Part shown: positions 26,717 through 38,287 of the stretch, one piece after another
Numbering within the stretch: position 1 is the stretch's first letter
Layout of the letters: every line of letters starts with the position of its first letter
NCBI GenBank assembly: GCA_010645155.1
Contig: CM021313.1
Location: 578,549 to 642,548, forward strand
Length of the DNA stretch: 64,000 bases
Direction: 5' to 3'
From: Tigriopus japonicus
Lineage: Eukaryota; Arthropoda; Copepoda; Harpacticoida; Harpacticidae
Position numbers and translations under genes: made by a program
Notes under the pieces: model-generated
Database searches by the model: none
What the model was told of the DNA's origin: nothing
Seen by the model: only the letters and a program-made list of their open reading frames with translations

Positions 26717-26756
26717 ACAAAATGTCCAAAAATCAAATGCCCACCCTGCCACTAAC

Positions 26757-27668
26757 CCACCCAATAATACTCAAGATCTGGTCTGGCGCTTGCCCGCTTT
26801 TGTACTTCTTCGAACGACGACACTGTGGTATGAGTAGTAATCCTTGGAACTTCTTTGGAGCAAAGAATGGAGACGAGTCTGTTCCCCAGAGAAGAATCGT
26901 ATTGCGAGAGAAAAGACTCTCACGTGGTTGTCGTTGGAATGGCACACAATGAATGGACATATGGGGTAATAGAGTCGTTACCCAATACTCGAGAACTGTT
27001 TGAGTCCAGTTAAGAAAGCGAGCTAAATTTAGGACGGCTTTTCCTGGGCCCAGACCATATATTTGAAGGACCATACAAGCATTTTCTTTCTCCAAGTTGC
27101 CAAACTAAAGGATTAGAGTAGTTGAAAAATGTCCTCACAAAAATTGTGAACAAGGTAAACGTAAGACGCCATAAAGTAAATAATAAAAGAAAGAATATAT
27201 ATTAATTACATAATTAAATGGTAGATTCAGGCCTCAGTGCACGTGTGACTTTTTGACAAGGTTTCACAATGTGTTTGGCGCACTTTCTATTTAAGCGCCA
27301 AATATGATACACAAGAATTTCAAACTCCCAACACACGGCATCATATTGCATATTTCGTAAAAGACTAAAATATCTATTCTTGATTGCAATAAAAGACATT
27401 AAAGAAATCTCCAGGGCCTTTCATTATTCACGAATCTACCTAATACTTGATGTCTGTAGTGGAAAACTTGAAGTGGAAATCTTTTTATTGACTCTCCTGG
27501 TGAGTGACGACCATGAAGGTCCAAGAGATCCTAACCTACTGCGTAGTTCAACGCCTTATCTCCCTCAAGTGAGTTTGAAGAATTGGTTTTGTCCCCCCAG
27601 AAAGTTCCAGACCACTTACGCACACACAGTAGGAGGAGCACGTTTATTGGACATGGTGGTTTGCTTAC
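26757..27668. other. Intron sequence between the hAT element and exon 3
   Basis: No further exon identified. Open frames on both strands (up to 136 codons) have no domain or splice support. Confidence 0.4.
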
Positions 27669-29764
27669 CTTTATCGGCTTTTCCCAAGGGCAATTGACTA
27701 CAAGACACAGATGCCAAGCGATGATGAGGTCTTCGAACGCCTCCAGAAGAACTCGACATTACCGAGGTTTGGGACTTTTGGACGCTCAACACGAGTGAAG
27801 CGTCTCGGCCTCCAATCAATCTTTCGGCACTTTGAAACTGAAACAAATAACTTTACCCATTGTACTTTATTCCTTAGGCACATTGTTCCATAACATTTGT
27901 ACAAACGAGGTCTTTACCTGAGATCGTTCCTTACTAGAGTCGACGGCAGAATCTATGTTGCTCCCACGGGAGATTCGCTTCCGCCCCAACAAATTGTCAT
28001 CAAAGCTAATGCTAAATTTGTTCCCTGGAAGCGTCATAGATCTGCCTTCACCTTTAGGTTGAGTTACGATGGTGGCTATTCCGCGATTGTTGACTGGGTA
28101 AGCCATATCACTCGAACTTGGAAATCCGTCAAGGAACTCGGCAGGAATTCTCTGGCGCGAGAATCCCATCGGAGATCTGAAACAAGCGCTCAAATGAGAG
28201 AAGGAACGCCAAGTTGATACATTCGTTGTAACTTAATTAAAGCAAAAATCATTGCATTTTCTGGACGTCGAGGCTAACGATAACAGTTATGATTTGAAGT
28301 TTTCAAGTACTCGGAGAAACAAATCAAGTACTTTCTCCTACAAATAGGACCTTGCTTCTGTTGAGTACGTAGACTCAAATGGAGTGAAAAGTTTTGTAGT
28401 GAAAAGAGCATAAAAATGAACAAGCTCGCCCTTTTGCGGTAAAAAATTACCACAAGAAGGCAAGCTCATTCATTCTGTATGTGATTAGATGGTGAACTTT
28501 GATTGAGCATAACTACCGACAGAGATATTCTTGGGTTCTTGCGCAAAGGCATTATTATATTCAAGATACTTCCAATTCTAAAGCAAAAAAAAGTGTTTTC
28601 CCACGTATCCATATCGATGACGGAAAAGGAGATGGCAAATCATTTTCATTTTTTTTGTCGAAAATCAATCTTTTTAAGTTGAGTGGCCTTGAAGCAACTT
28701 TATGTCCAAGGCTTCGGAAACAATGACGATGATGAGGGTCGTAAAAAACAGAGATGGAAGTATGCGTAGATAAATGCATACTGTTTAGAGGGGGAAAGCT
28801 TCACTACGGAAACGAATTCTTTGAATCGGGGAAAAGGGATCAATAACAAAATTGTATTGAAGGCATGAATGTTGTTAAACGTAATTGGAAATAAGCATGT
28901 TCCCAAAACAATCAATTCAATTTTTCAAACTAACAGAGATGTCAAAGGGAGCAATAAAATCATCTCTCTCGAGGAAAAGCATGAACACGAGACTCCTTTA
29001 TGAGTGTCACGCATGATTTACCTTTGTTTCAATTCTTTTCCCATTATTTGCTACTAGCCATTTCAAATAAGGTCTTTATGAAGTTGGTCCTCTCTCTCTT
29101 TGTGATAATCCTTCCAAGAGCCCATTAAAGTTCTTATATCTTCTCTTTCAAGTCAAGAACTACACAGCAAGTTCGTATCAAGGTCGATCTCGGTTTATTT
29201 CGTCGAAAAGATATTAAAAAGAACGAATTGAAATGGTACTGAAATGAAATAACATTAAGGCGTATTTCAAGGATGATATTCGGAGTCAAGTCGTGTGTAT
29301 GTTAAGAGCCCATTTGCTGGTTGTTCCCTTTTGAAGTGCACAAATATTTTTACTTTTTGTCTTTTAACAATCGTGGAACATTTTTATGGCCCCTGGTCTT
29401 TTGCCAACAATACCAATCGCTTTCCAATGGAAAGTTCTTGCTCACTGGAGAAGAAAACAAGTTGAAAAATTGCCAACCAAAGCCACCCTATTTTTTTGCT
29501 CCTTCCAACAAAGGTTGATCACTTTCAGAGGAGTCATTGAACAAGAGAAGTGGGCAACTTTGATTGGTTGAGTAGAGGATTTTGGATCCGCCGACGCGTT
29601 GCTTCCTGAGCTCAATGGATTTTTTTTCGACTTGACAACATTACTTAAATGAACACCTTTGAGAAGGCCTTAACCTACCTGACAGAACCTTTGAAGCTGT
29701 TGGTGCTGTCTGATTTAGCTGCCGCAGCAGCAGCCGGGCTTTGGCTTGACAAGCAATTACCCAT
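27669..29764 (-). CDS. N-myristoylated-type Ser-rich protein, 5' coding exons
   Basis: Exon 1 is 29679-29764 and begins ATGGGTAATTGC, coding MGNCLSSQSP followed by six alanines. It ends at donor GTCAG|GTAGGT in phase 2. Exon 2 is 27918-28176 (acceptor TTGTTTCAG, donor TCTCAG|GTAAAG, phase 2 to 0). Exon 3 is 27669-27837 (acceptor TTTGTTTCAG, donor AAAG|GTAAGC, phase 0 to 1). The MGNC start with small residues after it fits N-myristoylation at Gly2 plus palmitoylation at Cys4, so membrane tethering in the cytoplasm is likely. The rest is rich in Ser, Arg and Gly with basic/serine motifs (HHRLASVS, GRKRISRGS) that look like kinase or 14-3-3 sites. There is no folded domain I recognise. RNF11 starts similarly (MGNCL), but I see no RING here. 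Downstream coding probably continues at 2108-2210 and 543-844. Confidence 0.75.
28177..29678. other. Intron 1 of the MGNC-start gene
   Basis: A 1.5-kb intron between donor GTAGGT and acceptor TTTCAG on the minus strand. No internal gene or repeat of note. Confidence 0.65.
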
Positions 29765-30380
29765 AATGCCACTTCACTCATTCACTATTACTCATCGGCA
29801 CCATAACCTGCTGTTTGTTGTTGGACAAAGGCAGCAGGTTGTTTGTGCACTTTACAAGACTTGCAATATTGAACCAAGGAATTGAACAATGGGCCAGAAA
29901 TTCATGTTGAGCAGTCTGCTTAAATTGTTTCCAGGCTTGCTCCCGAATGCATTTCACTTTGCATTTCACTATTCCACTGGATAACAAAACGGCCTCCACT
30001 TGATCTGATTGCGTTCCAAATCGTTCCACGGGCCGAGGATTTGCTTTGGCTTGGCATGATTCAAGAAATGGGAAGAGTTCCACCAAGATGGAGTGAATCT
30101 GAGACTGGCACTTCAACCCACGTGTAACTTAATACATGATAAGTGTGCTCTTCCTCAGGACATTAGATGAAGGAGGGCAAAAGCGATGCCAAAGAGTAAA
30201 TGCACAATGCAAGTACGACGGACTTGCTCACTGCAGATCGCAGGCTCTCGAACTGACTCCGTTTGGCTCGCATCATTTTTTCCCGTTTCGAAAAGCCTCT
30301 CTTGGCCTCTCGTCAACTCACTAGGAGAAAGAGAGAGGGAGAAAGAGGAAAAGAGGAATAGAGAGTTCCGAGGTCGGCCC

Positions 30381-30412
30381 TCTCTTCCTCTCTCTCTCTC
30401 TCTCTTCCTCTC
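30381..30412. repeat. (CT)n microsatellite
   Basis: TC-dinucleotide run with minor interruptions, upstream of the MGNC-start gene. Confidence 0.9.
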
Positions 30413-33400
30413 CCACTGCCTCTTTCTGTCATTCTTCGTCTATTGCGTGCAAGCAATCGTTCCTTGGTTCGGGGCGTCGAGGATCATGGGCTTCTTTCAA
30501 CGGGAGAAGTGTGGAGAAATACATGGAATACGTACGTCCCTGTTTTCTGATGCTTCACAGTGATGGACGAGGTTGAGCCGTAAACGAACTCAGCCAGGGC
30601 GACTCTGAAGCGACCTTGCTCATTCATGTTCGTAAAGCGGTCCCATGTTCCCGAGGACGTTTGTTCCCCATATGCTGGACGGATCCCATTCGCTCAACAT
30701 TCGGGAAGAAAAGATATCCTTTATGGTCGACACGGATGGCTGCGACCTCTGATAGTACGTGGCCTTTGGAATGTACAAGACAAGAAGAGCGCCAGCCAAG
30801 AGTTTCCTCTTATTCGAAGCGAACGAAAGGGAAAGAAAGGACTAGTATTCATGAAAAAACTTTGAATATCAGCTCTGCTCGGGCTGGACACTTGAGGAAC
30901 GTCGTCGTGACTGGTTGGAATTTCTGGCTTCTCTCCAACATCTAGTGCCATTCTTGTACTGGTTTCAACTCCTCAGAGAACCCATGGTCTGGTGGGTATT
31001 TTGGAATACCATAGTTTCAATTCCACCACAATAGAAATGTATTAAGAGTGTGGGACTGTGGGTTCTAATGGCTAAAGACCGAGCGGGTTGCCCTCTAATC
31101 GTCGTTGGTAATACTTCTGATGGGAATTGTGCCATTCAGAAAAGTCTATTGAATGGGAAATACTGCAGAGACCCAATAGGTAGGAAGATATGCCTTTATT
31201 CAGGCACAAATCATTAACCTCTCTCTCGCAAGATGCTTCAGTAATTCCAGCTTCCGGCCAGACGCCGGTCTCCATGGATCCTCAATCTTGTTGGTTCCTT
31301 CCTACTCTTGGCTAGCTCTCTCCCTCTTTCTCTTGAGAAAAGTCAGAAACATATCCCTGACATCAGGGTCTGAAAACAGACTTTCAATGAATATGGAAAT
31401 CCGCCCATTCTATCAAAACTTCAAGGACTTGCTCTCCCTCAGGGAGTTTGTATCAAAGTACCTTTCTCATTCGAATCTAATAACAACGCCGTCTATAGCT
31501 CATGAGTCATTTGGTTCAAAGGTTCTTCTCTTTGGAAGCAAGAATCTGATGATTATCACCACCATATCATCATCATTCCCGCTTGCTCGACCTTCTCTAC
31601 TTTTGGATCTCATTATGTGGACAAAACAAGCTCACTCCTGTGGAACCTGAGCGTGTGTATTTTTGGGTCCACGAGATTCAATATTGACTCCTAGAGTTGT
31701 CTGCCACAAAAATGATGCGGTGGCGAACAAGATGAAGCCATCAACAAAATGGATCGGACAAACACGTATTGTGCATTTAGAGTAACACCTGGAGAAAGAA
31801 GTAGCATTGCTAGAGCAAAGAAAAGATCTGGGCAATGCTCATGTTTCTTGGGTTTCAACATCATATCACTTTCCATAAGCAGACACACCCGGGCTCAGAC
31901 TCAACATTTCAATCTCGGATATAAACAGATGATGAGATGAATGTTGTTCCATTCCAACTTTTGAGGAACTTTCAAAGGGTTACCGTTAGCGGCTGTTCCC
32001 AATAGGCGAACATGATAGGCAAGATTGGTCCATCAATACATTATGAACGAATGAAGGCAAGGTTGCCTTGCATAAAGTTGGAACAGCATGTTCTATCCAA
32101 ATAAGCGGCGTGGAAGGGATGTGGCGTTCCATTTGCAATGGTTAGAAGAGCTTGAATTTAGCCATTATATATTGTACAAATTTGACATTTAGATAAGCCA
32201 TACGTTAGTACAAAATAGTATCTGTACTCCAATTTTCAGCTTCAAAGCTATTGCTTTGGAACACAAAAAGAAGGTCAAACCGACCATCAACACCATCATC
32301 ATCACCTTGTTGTTAGGTAACTTCAGTTTTCCTTGTCGAGCCATTTCTCTGCATTTTGGCAATTGGGAGGACTATCATAAAAATAACTTGGAAGATATCA
32401 AGAAGATCAAGACTAATAAATGAATGTCACAGGCCATACTGCTTTGCTTCCTCAGGTCAACCAAACTTTTCCTGTCAGCTTCTTACGTTAGTGGACAACA
32501 TTCTGATCGCTTGAATAATCTTCAAGTTGCTGAACTTTGCAGTTAAAGATTTAAAACTGGAGGTCTTACTCCTTATTCTCTCTCCTGCTTTCTTCTTAGT
32601 CTCTTTATGGGTTTGTGCACATGAGAACCAGTATTGATTACTAAATTCGGACCATGTTCAACTAACTTGAATAATAAATTCTTTAATCTTTGAAATATCG
32701 CCATATTGTGCAACTTTGCAAAAAGAGACTTCTTTTTGCGAAATCCACAAACTGACGTATTGAGAGGCGCTACAAAAAAAATGTTTGTAAGATATGGGTC
32801 AAAATATCTCTTGACACGGTTGCTGTTCAGTGTAATACTTGGAAAAGAATGTGTAGCAAATCGTAAGGACTGGAATTCAGTGGTCTATGAGCAACTCCAA
32901 ATTAAAGATACCTGAAGCCAGTTACGTTGTTTATGCTCTCTTACGCGTGAATACCTAACGCTCCTTTAAGATTGGGTTCAGACGTTAAAAGTTATGGTAT
33001 CACTACAATAACTAAGCTATGTCACCTTCGAAGGTATCTAATAAAGCTATCTTCGGGCTATGATGTTTGTTTTGGATGGGAATTCAATATGCTGCTGTAT
33101 TTTCAGTCAATGAGTACCTCTTAAAATGCTGCCGCCATGACGTATTGATTTTTACCATTTCTTCTTCATAAAAAAGTCTTCAGTTTAACGTAACAAAGAA
33201 ACAGCTTTGACTTTATCCGGAAAAACAAGTTTTTTGGAATGCACAATGGGAAATATACGTGGTGCAAAATATTCTTTGGGTGAATAAATTGCTAATTCAT
33301 CTAGGCTATAAACAAGGAATACGTGTTTCGTTTTAAGGGAAACATATCAAAGGCACCTTTACTTTAAGAGCTGGTAAAGGGATTTTCACTACCAGCATGT

Positions 33401-33837
33401 CTTTGATACCATGTTAATAGATGTCTTGCGCAGGTTTTATTCGGATTCTGTTCCGACGACGAAACACGTATAAGCAAATGACCGAGTTAAAACTAGGATT
33501 TGTGGCGTCTAATGATTATGATCCATTTGGCAGCCTTTTCAGGGCAAATTACGATTTGAAAGGCGGTGCTGTATACATAGACAACCGGAGATTGATCTAT
33601 AACATGCCTTTATGACGAAAGTGATTGCCGAATTTTCTTTTTTTCAAGGGAAGGTAATCTCTTTCCTCTGGCCTTTGAATTTGGAGAACGGTTCAAGTTG
33701 TTTCAATCCGCAAGTAATTTTAAATAGTGACTCGAGCCATTCCAGATTATTGCAACAAGATTCATAGTTTTGCCTGAACAAGAGCCGATGTAAAATGCTT
33801 TTTCATTGGTTTGCTTGTTGTAATACGAGTGAGTAGA

Positions 33838-33867
33838 TGTTGTTGTTGTTGTTGTTGTTGTTGTTGT
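33838..33867. repeat. (TTG)n microsatellite
   Basis: Ten tandem TTG units. Confidence 0.95.
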
Positions 33868-34679
33868 AGTTGCTTAGTTAGCTAAGAATAGTTTGTGCAA
33901 ATAGCGTTGCTAGTACAGGGTTTTTTATTAGAAACAGAACAGAAAATGGTTGGACTCAAAAAAATTGTATGAGCCAAAAAAGTGTCTCTAGATAAAAATA
34001 ATTTGGTTTTATGGGCTTTCGTTCCCTTACTCTAGGACACGATCATGGTGAAATTTTCAGATCTCCGAAAGCCCCGAATAATTTGTGGTTATCTTAAATG
34101 TTACCAGAAACTTGCTTTTTTAGTCTTTTGAAATATTTTTAGAAGTAAAACTTGAACAAGGCACAGACCAAGCCCCAGACTATTCAATTCTAGCTAAGCA
34201 GGTAGACCAAGGCGACAGTAGTTTGATCTGTGACCACTAGATGACTCAGGCTGTAACTCTAGAAATTGCCTTCCAGAGGGTGCTTTTGGGCGCCTTCAAA
34301 ATTGAGAAATCTTTGATTAATTTGTCCGCGAACAATGGACGAGACTTGGCCTTTTCTTGGTTAGCACAGTCTCCTAAATAGAGGCTGAACCCTTTGACCC
34401 TAGCACCAACAATCCAAAAACAATACAAAAACTGATAAGGATATGTTGGGCTGTTGGTTCAAATGAAAATGTGTGTCAGTTCAACAAAGTTAAGAAATCG
34501 TTAAACCCTTCGTGTCATAGGAAGTTTCATTTCTTTTTAATCACCCTGCAAGACAAGTACCTGAAATTCTATCCACTTTGAAGTACGTTTTCGCCCTTTC
34601 CTCCCTTTGCAGACTTAGGAATGTTGATAATTTGACTTTTAATATTGTGCATCTACCTTATGAACATTCCACTGAAATC

Positions 34680-34704
34680 CCCCCCCCCCAAAAAAAAAAA
34701 AAAA
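34680..34704. repeat. Poly-C tract followed by poly-A tract
   Basis: About nine C followed by about fourteen A. A near-identical arrangement recurs at 60680. Confidence 0.9.
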
Positions 34705-36029
34705 TGTTCATACCTTTCTGGCAGGGATTTTCTCCGCTCTTCTCTCACTTTTTCGTCCCAAAACTTTTTCTTCTCTCTCACAAACGACATTTTCTTCCTT
34801 GCTTCTGAGCCACAACCTTAAGGTCTTAAAAAGGGTCTTCTCACGATAGTTTTGTAAGTTGTACTCAACATCACATTATGACGAATGAGTCAAATTTCAG
34901 AAAATATCTCATCACCTCTGGAGTTGAACTGACTGAGTGAATAATGACTTCGGCCTTTGCTGGAACAAAAATGTGCAGCAGTCCTCGATAGAAACTACTA
35001 ATTCTCTTCAGCTCAAGATAATAACAAACAAGCAATCGCTCGCCTTCATGAGGTTCAATATTATTATCTTGGCCGAAACATTCACTTTGCCATATCATTC
35101 AAATCGCTGTAAAAGTAAAGCAAACGAAACATTGTCACTTGCTCTCCTCACGATAATCCCGATAATCTGAGAAACGAACACAAGATGCTTTTAATGGGAC
35201 TACTTACTTTCAAGAACACACTTGTAGCCTATGCTTGTACAACGTTCGTAATAAAAATATAAATGAAAGAAAAAACGAAATCTTTTGTAAGTCATGCAAG
35301 ATGAATTGTAAAAGAGAGAACATGATCCTAGTCCAGGAAGGTTTTGACAATCACATTAACATCATCAAGAACAACAACAACAGCAACAACAACAACTCCA
35401 ACCAAGCAACAACTCCCACCCACTTGTCTTATTTTCCATTCCGTTGGCTCTGAGATGCTAACCTTGGATCTCTCTCTCTCTCTCTTGCAGATTCAATTGT
35501 AGTTGAAATAGTATACGGAATATATCGCTAGAGTGACTTCCTTTTCCAGTCATTCTTGAACAAATGCCGTGTTCTATGGTAAAATTGTGTCGTTTCATTT
35601 TATTAACAACCAATGCTTCAAGTGCAAAGTGGAAAATTAATACAAGTAACATTCGTCTCTGGAAAGTACTTTGAGCTCTACGGTCTGTCTACCCATGATG
35701 AGGTGTAGTATTTTCAGGTGCCCCCCTGGCAAGAACAAAGGAGAAATGTGATGGCTAAGAAGAGCGTCAAGTTATTTCGTCTGATTCTTGTGTGTGTGTC
35801 AATTTCCGGAGAACATCATGGCCTCCTTCTGATAAGCGTGATTGACAGTGAATGCAAGCACGAACTCGAAGGCCCTTATCTCAGCACGGCCCCGCTTGTC
35901 AAGCCAAGTAGTAGTAAGTGAGAGCAAAGCACCAACATTGATCTCCAGGGAAGAACGACTTGATTCAGACAAATCAGCCCTCATTCAAACAACAACGCTA
36001 AAACAAGACGAAAAAGCATTTGAAGAATT

Positions 36030-36077
36030 TTGTACCGACCACAATACCGATACCGACCACAATACCGACCACAATTA
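36030..36077 (+). repeat. TACCGACCACAA direct repeats in the OSTF1 leader
   Basis: Four near-perfect short direct repeats end about 7 nt before the OSTF1 start codon. They would be 5' untranslated. Reading them through would add 18 unusual Tyr/Arg/Pro/Gln residues before the family-typical start. Confidence 0.7.
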
Positions 36078-36083
36078 CATACC

Positions 36084-36794
36084 ATGGCTGCACCAAAGGC
36101 TCCGGCAAGTAAACCTTCCAAACCACCCCCTAAGCCAAGTAAACCATCCAATCTCAAATTTGTTCGGGCTCTTTTCCCCTACGACGGTCAAACGGAAGAA
36201 GGAGAGCTTTCCTTTGGTGAAGGAGCTCTGTTGTTCATTCTCGATGATAAGAGTGATCCCAATTGGTGGAAGGCTCGCTGTCAAGGGAAAGAAGGCCTCG
36301 TTCCGGCCAACTATCTGACTCACAACAATGATGGCCAAGTCCCGTTCGAGCAGAATCCAATGCACGATGCTGCTCGTCGAGGGAACATGGATCTTTTGGA
36401 AGAGTGTCTCATGAACAAGATCCCGGTGAATGCCGTTGATATGGCCGGGAACACGGCTCTCCATTGGGCGGCCCATTCGGGTCATTTAGACTGTTTGCAA
36501 CGAATCTTGGCCGTACCCCATGTGAAAGCCTCTCTTCGAAATCGCGTCGGGGACACGCCCTTACACCAAGCGGCCTGGAAGGGACACCCTCTTTGCGTGA
36601 GGGCGTTACGAGAGGCGGGAGCTGATTTTGAAGCCTTGAACGAAGAAGGTCTACAACCAATGGCCTTGGCCCAGGAAACCGAAACCCGGAAGGAATTTCG
36701 ACTTTGGCTTAAGACAAGGGAAGGACAAAATAAGCGGACCAGTTGTGATTATAATTTGAGCGATTACGAGGTGAGCGACAAGGAAGATGAATGA
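36084..36794 (+). CDS. OSTF1: Osteoclast-stimulating factor 1 homologue (SH3 plus ankyrin repeats)
   Basis: A single exon coding 236 residues; the human protein has 214. The proline-rich N-terminus contains KPPPKPSKPS, matching the family's KPPPKPVKP start. An SH3 domain follows at about residues 23-82 (ALFPYD, the DPNWWKARCQGKEGLVPANYL core with the double Trp). Ankyrin repeats span about 90-200 (GNTALHWAAHSGHLDCL, GDTPLHQAAWKGHPLCV). The C-terminal tail is acidic (SDYEVSDKEDE), as in vertebrates. In the family this is an intracellular adaptor that binds proline-rich partners and signalling kinases. I chose the ATG at 36084 because ACCATGG is a good context and the upstream in-frame codons are repeats. 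The lack of introns is notable because vertebrate OSTF1 is split. Confidence 0.93.
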   Translation: MAAPKAPASKPSKPPPKPSKPSNLKFVRALFPYDGQTEEGELSFGEGALLFILDDKSDPNWWKARCQGKEGLVPANYLTHNNDGQVPFEQNPMHDAARRGNMDLLEECLMNKIPVNAVDMAGNTALHWAAHSGHLDCLQRILAVPHVKASLRNRVGDTPLHQAAWKGHPLCVRALREAGADFEALNEEGLQPMALAQETETRKEFRLWLKTREGQNKRTSCDYNLSDYEVSDKEDE

Positions 36795-37277
36795 AAGGAA
36801 AAGGCACCGATGCCAGAGTCGAGTTATATGCATTTTGTATCCAGATTCATTGATAATTTCACCTAATTACATGCTAGACCAAATGTAAATTCATAACTTA
36901 TAATCTATAATACACAGGCTTATACTATTGCTCTGTGCCTAAGACATGGCTGCGATCGATGGGAAAAGGGGAAAGATAGGAGGGGATATAGGACTTTGGG
37001 GGAAAGGTTGGGTGGATAAGAAGCAACATAACATTATCAACAACATTTGGGCAGGGACAAGGGAATATTTTCTTTGGCAAAAATTGAGTTTGTTGTCACC
37101 ACGGCGGAAATATATATATATATATATATATATGTTTGTATGAAATTGGGATATGATATGGCCTTGTCGTTTGAAAGTAAAACTAGAATGCCACAATCAT
37201 CACCTCAACAGACCAGGAACAAAATGGATTGGTCCCTCTTTTGGGTTTCCTTTTTTCATGAATGTTTTGAAGTGGGT
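36795..37277. other. Convergent 3' region between OSTF1 and SAP30
   Basis: Contains a (TA)n microsatellite at 37110-37133. No canonical AATAAA was seen for either gene, and no other gene is supported. Confidence 0.6.
37110..37133. repeat. (TA)n microsatellite
   Basis: Twelve tandem TA units. Confidence 0.95.
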
Positions 37278-38078
37278 TCAAAAATTTGCATCCTCGTCTT
37301 TCCTTTCCCGGTCAAATTTGCTCTTGTTCGTTTTGACCATATAGATGAAGTACGTAAGCGTCTCCTTTTCGGACACGGGAATCGTTTTGAAATGTCTCAT
37401 CAGGCTCTGGAAGAAGAAATGAAATGTTTGTAGTGTGGTTTATTGGAGACATGGAAAGAGTTCACTAGATAGAGCTTACGTCTGCCAGTTGAGCTTTGTT
37501 GAGACCAGGGCGACTTGGAACTTTGAATTGCTTCTTGTAACGCCGAAGAGTGTTCACTTGCAATTGGTAGAGATCGACGTCGGGATGCTCGGAGTCTGTT
37601 TCGCCCGAGTCATCCTCCGAGTCCTTCCGTCTCCGCTTTGTTCGCACACTTTGAATGAGATCTTTGTGGTGATCACAAATATAGATATGGTTTGCCTAAA
37701 ACAGATGCATTGCGTTACTAAAGATGAACAAATCCAAACAGTCCCCTCAATGCATAACCAACTTACGCTAGCGTCTTCGAAAAGCTTCAATTTCCGCTGC
37801 ATAACCGTTTTTTGAATGCGTTTGCTGTAACTGGCGTTCCCGGCGACCCGCCCACATCTCCGTCCATTTTCTTTGAGGCAACAAATCTGTTCACGGGGAA
37901 TATGATCCTTGGAGTCGTCCTCGGGACGGGCACCCAAATTGGGCATATATGAGGAGGATGGGCCACCCACTGGTGGCATGTTGTTCATTGACATGTTAAA
38001 CCCGTTCATTCGGGGTTCGGTTTTGACTTCGGTTTTGACCTCCGTTAAAGTGGCTGGACCATAATTCTGGTCCATCAT
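37278..38078 (-). CDS. SAP30: Histone deacetylase complex subunit SAP30
   Basis: Three exons on the minus strand: 37767-38078, 37480-37695 and 37278-37406. Both introns are phase 0 (donors GCTAGC|GTAAGT and GCAGAC|GTAAGC; acceptors TGTTTTAG and TTCTTCCAG). The product has 218 residues against 220 in human. The zinc-binding module ([20 protein letters not shown] ... [13 protein letters not shown]) spans exons 1 and 2, with its Cys and His ligands intact. The basic stretch TKRRRK follows, then the Sin3-binding domain ([44 protein letters not shown]). SAP30 is a core part of the nuclear Sin3-HDAC corepressor and contacts nucleic acid and the Sin3 PAH3 region. It follows WDR33 on the same strand with a 209-nt gap. 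A 3' splice acceptor lies 39 nt before the ATG. Confidence 0.96.
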
Positions 38079-38287
38079 TGACGACGAGATCAATCGGGAC
38101 GTGGCGTGAAGTAAGCGCTGAAAAATATAAGTGTATTGGTTTTAAATCAAGGGTGACGTGGGTGGCAGAAGGGACAAGCTCACGCAATATTATTCAGCCA
38201 TTTTGAAATTACATAGACATGAATCTTAGTGACTTGCAAATGTTCAGAATGTAAAAGGTGGCAGTGGAGAGTGCGGATTGATGTTTT
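38079..38287 (-). other. Short WDR33-SAP30 intergenic gap
   Basis: 209 nt separate the two same-strand coding regions. It has no perfect AATAAA (only AATAAT-like text near 38190 on the minus strand) and contains a good acceptor, TATTTTTCAG, ending at 38118. The acceptor could serve a 5'-UTR intron of SAP30 or a spliced-leader addition. Confidence 0.7.
38118..38130 (-). promoter_or_regulatory. 3' splice acceptor before the SAP30 start codon
   Basis: Pyrimidine-rich text followed by TTTTTCAG on the minus strand leaves a 39-nt leader before ATG. I found no matching upstream donor in the gap, which raises the possibility of trans-splicing. That is inference. Confidence 0.45.

Larger units (their letters stand above)
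25602..26756. mobile_element. Non-autonomous hAT-type DNA transposon (1,139 bp) with 8-bp target duplication
   Basis: The element occupies 25610-26748. It begins CAGGGTGGGCATTT and ends with its inverse complement AAATGCCCACCCTG. It is flanked on both sides by CCACTAAC (25602-25609 and 26749-26756), a perfect 8-bp target-site duplication as made by hAT transposases. Just inside the left end is an array of about seven GTGTCCAAAA decamers plus longer variants (25653-25790). Just inside the right end the same decamer recurs in inverse orientation (26638-26716). No transposase frame is visible, so it depends on an enzyme encoded elsewhere. It lies in the presumed large intron of the MGNC-start gene. 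Confidence 0.9.
29765..36083. other. Intergenic region between the MGNC-start gene and OSTF1
   Basis: This should hold the promoter of the minus-strand gene on its left and of OSTF1 on its right. It contains a (CT)n tract at about 30381-30412, a (TTG)n tract at 33838-33867, a C-tract followed by an A-tract at 34680-34704, a CAA/CAG-type tract at 35371-35395 and a (CT)n tract at 35469-35485. No supported gene. Confidence 0.45.

Noticed and set aside
30186..30563. 125-codon plus-strand frame
   Set aside because: Runs through a (CT)n microsatellite coding for Ser/Leu repeats; no conserved domain.
36030..36083. 18 extra in-frame codons before the OSTF1 ATG
   Set aside because: Consist of short direct repeats and are absent from the family. 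The downstream ATG has the better context.
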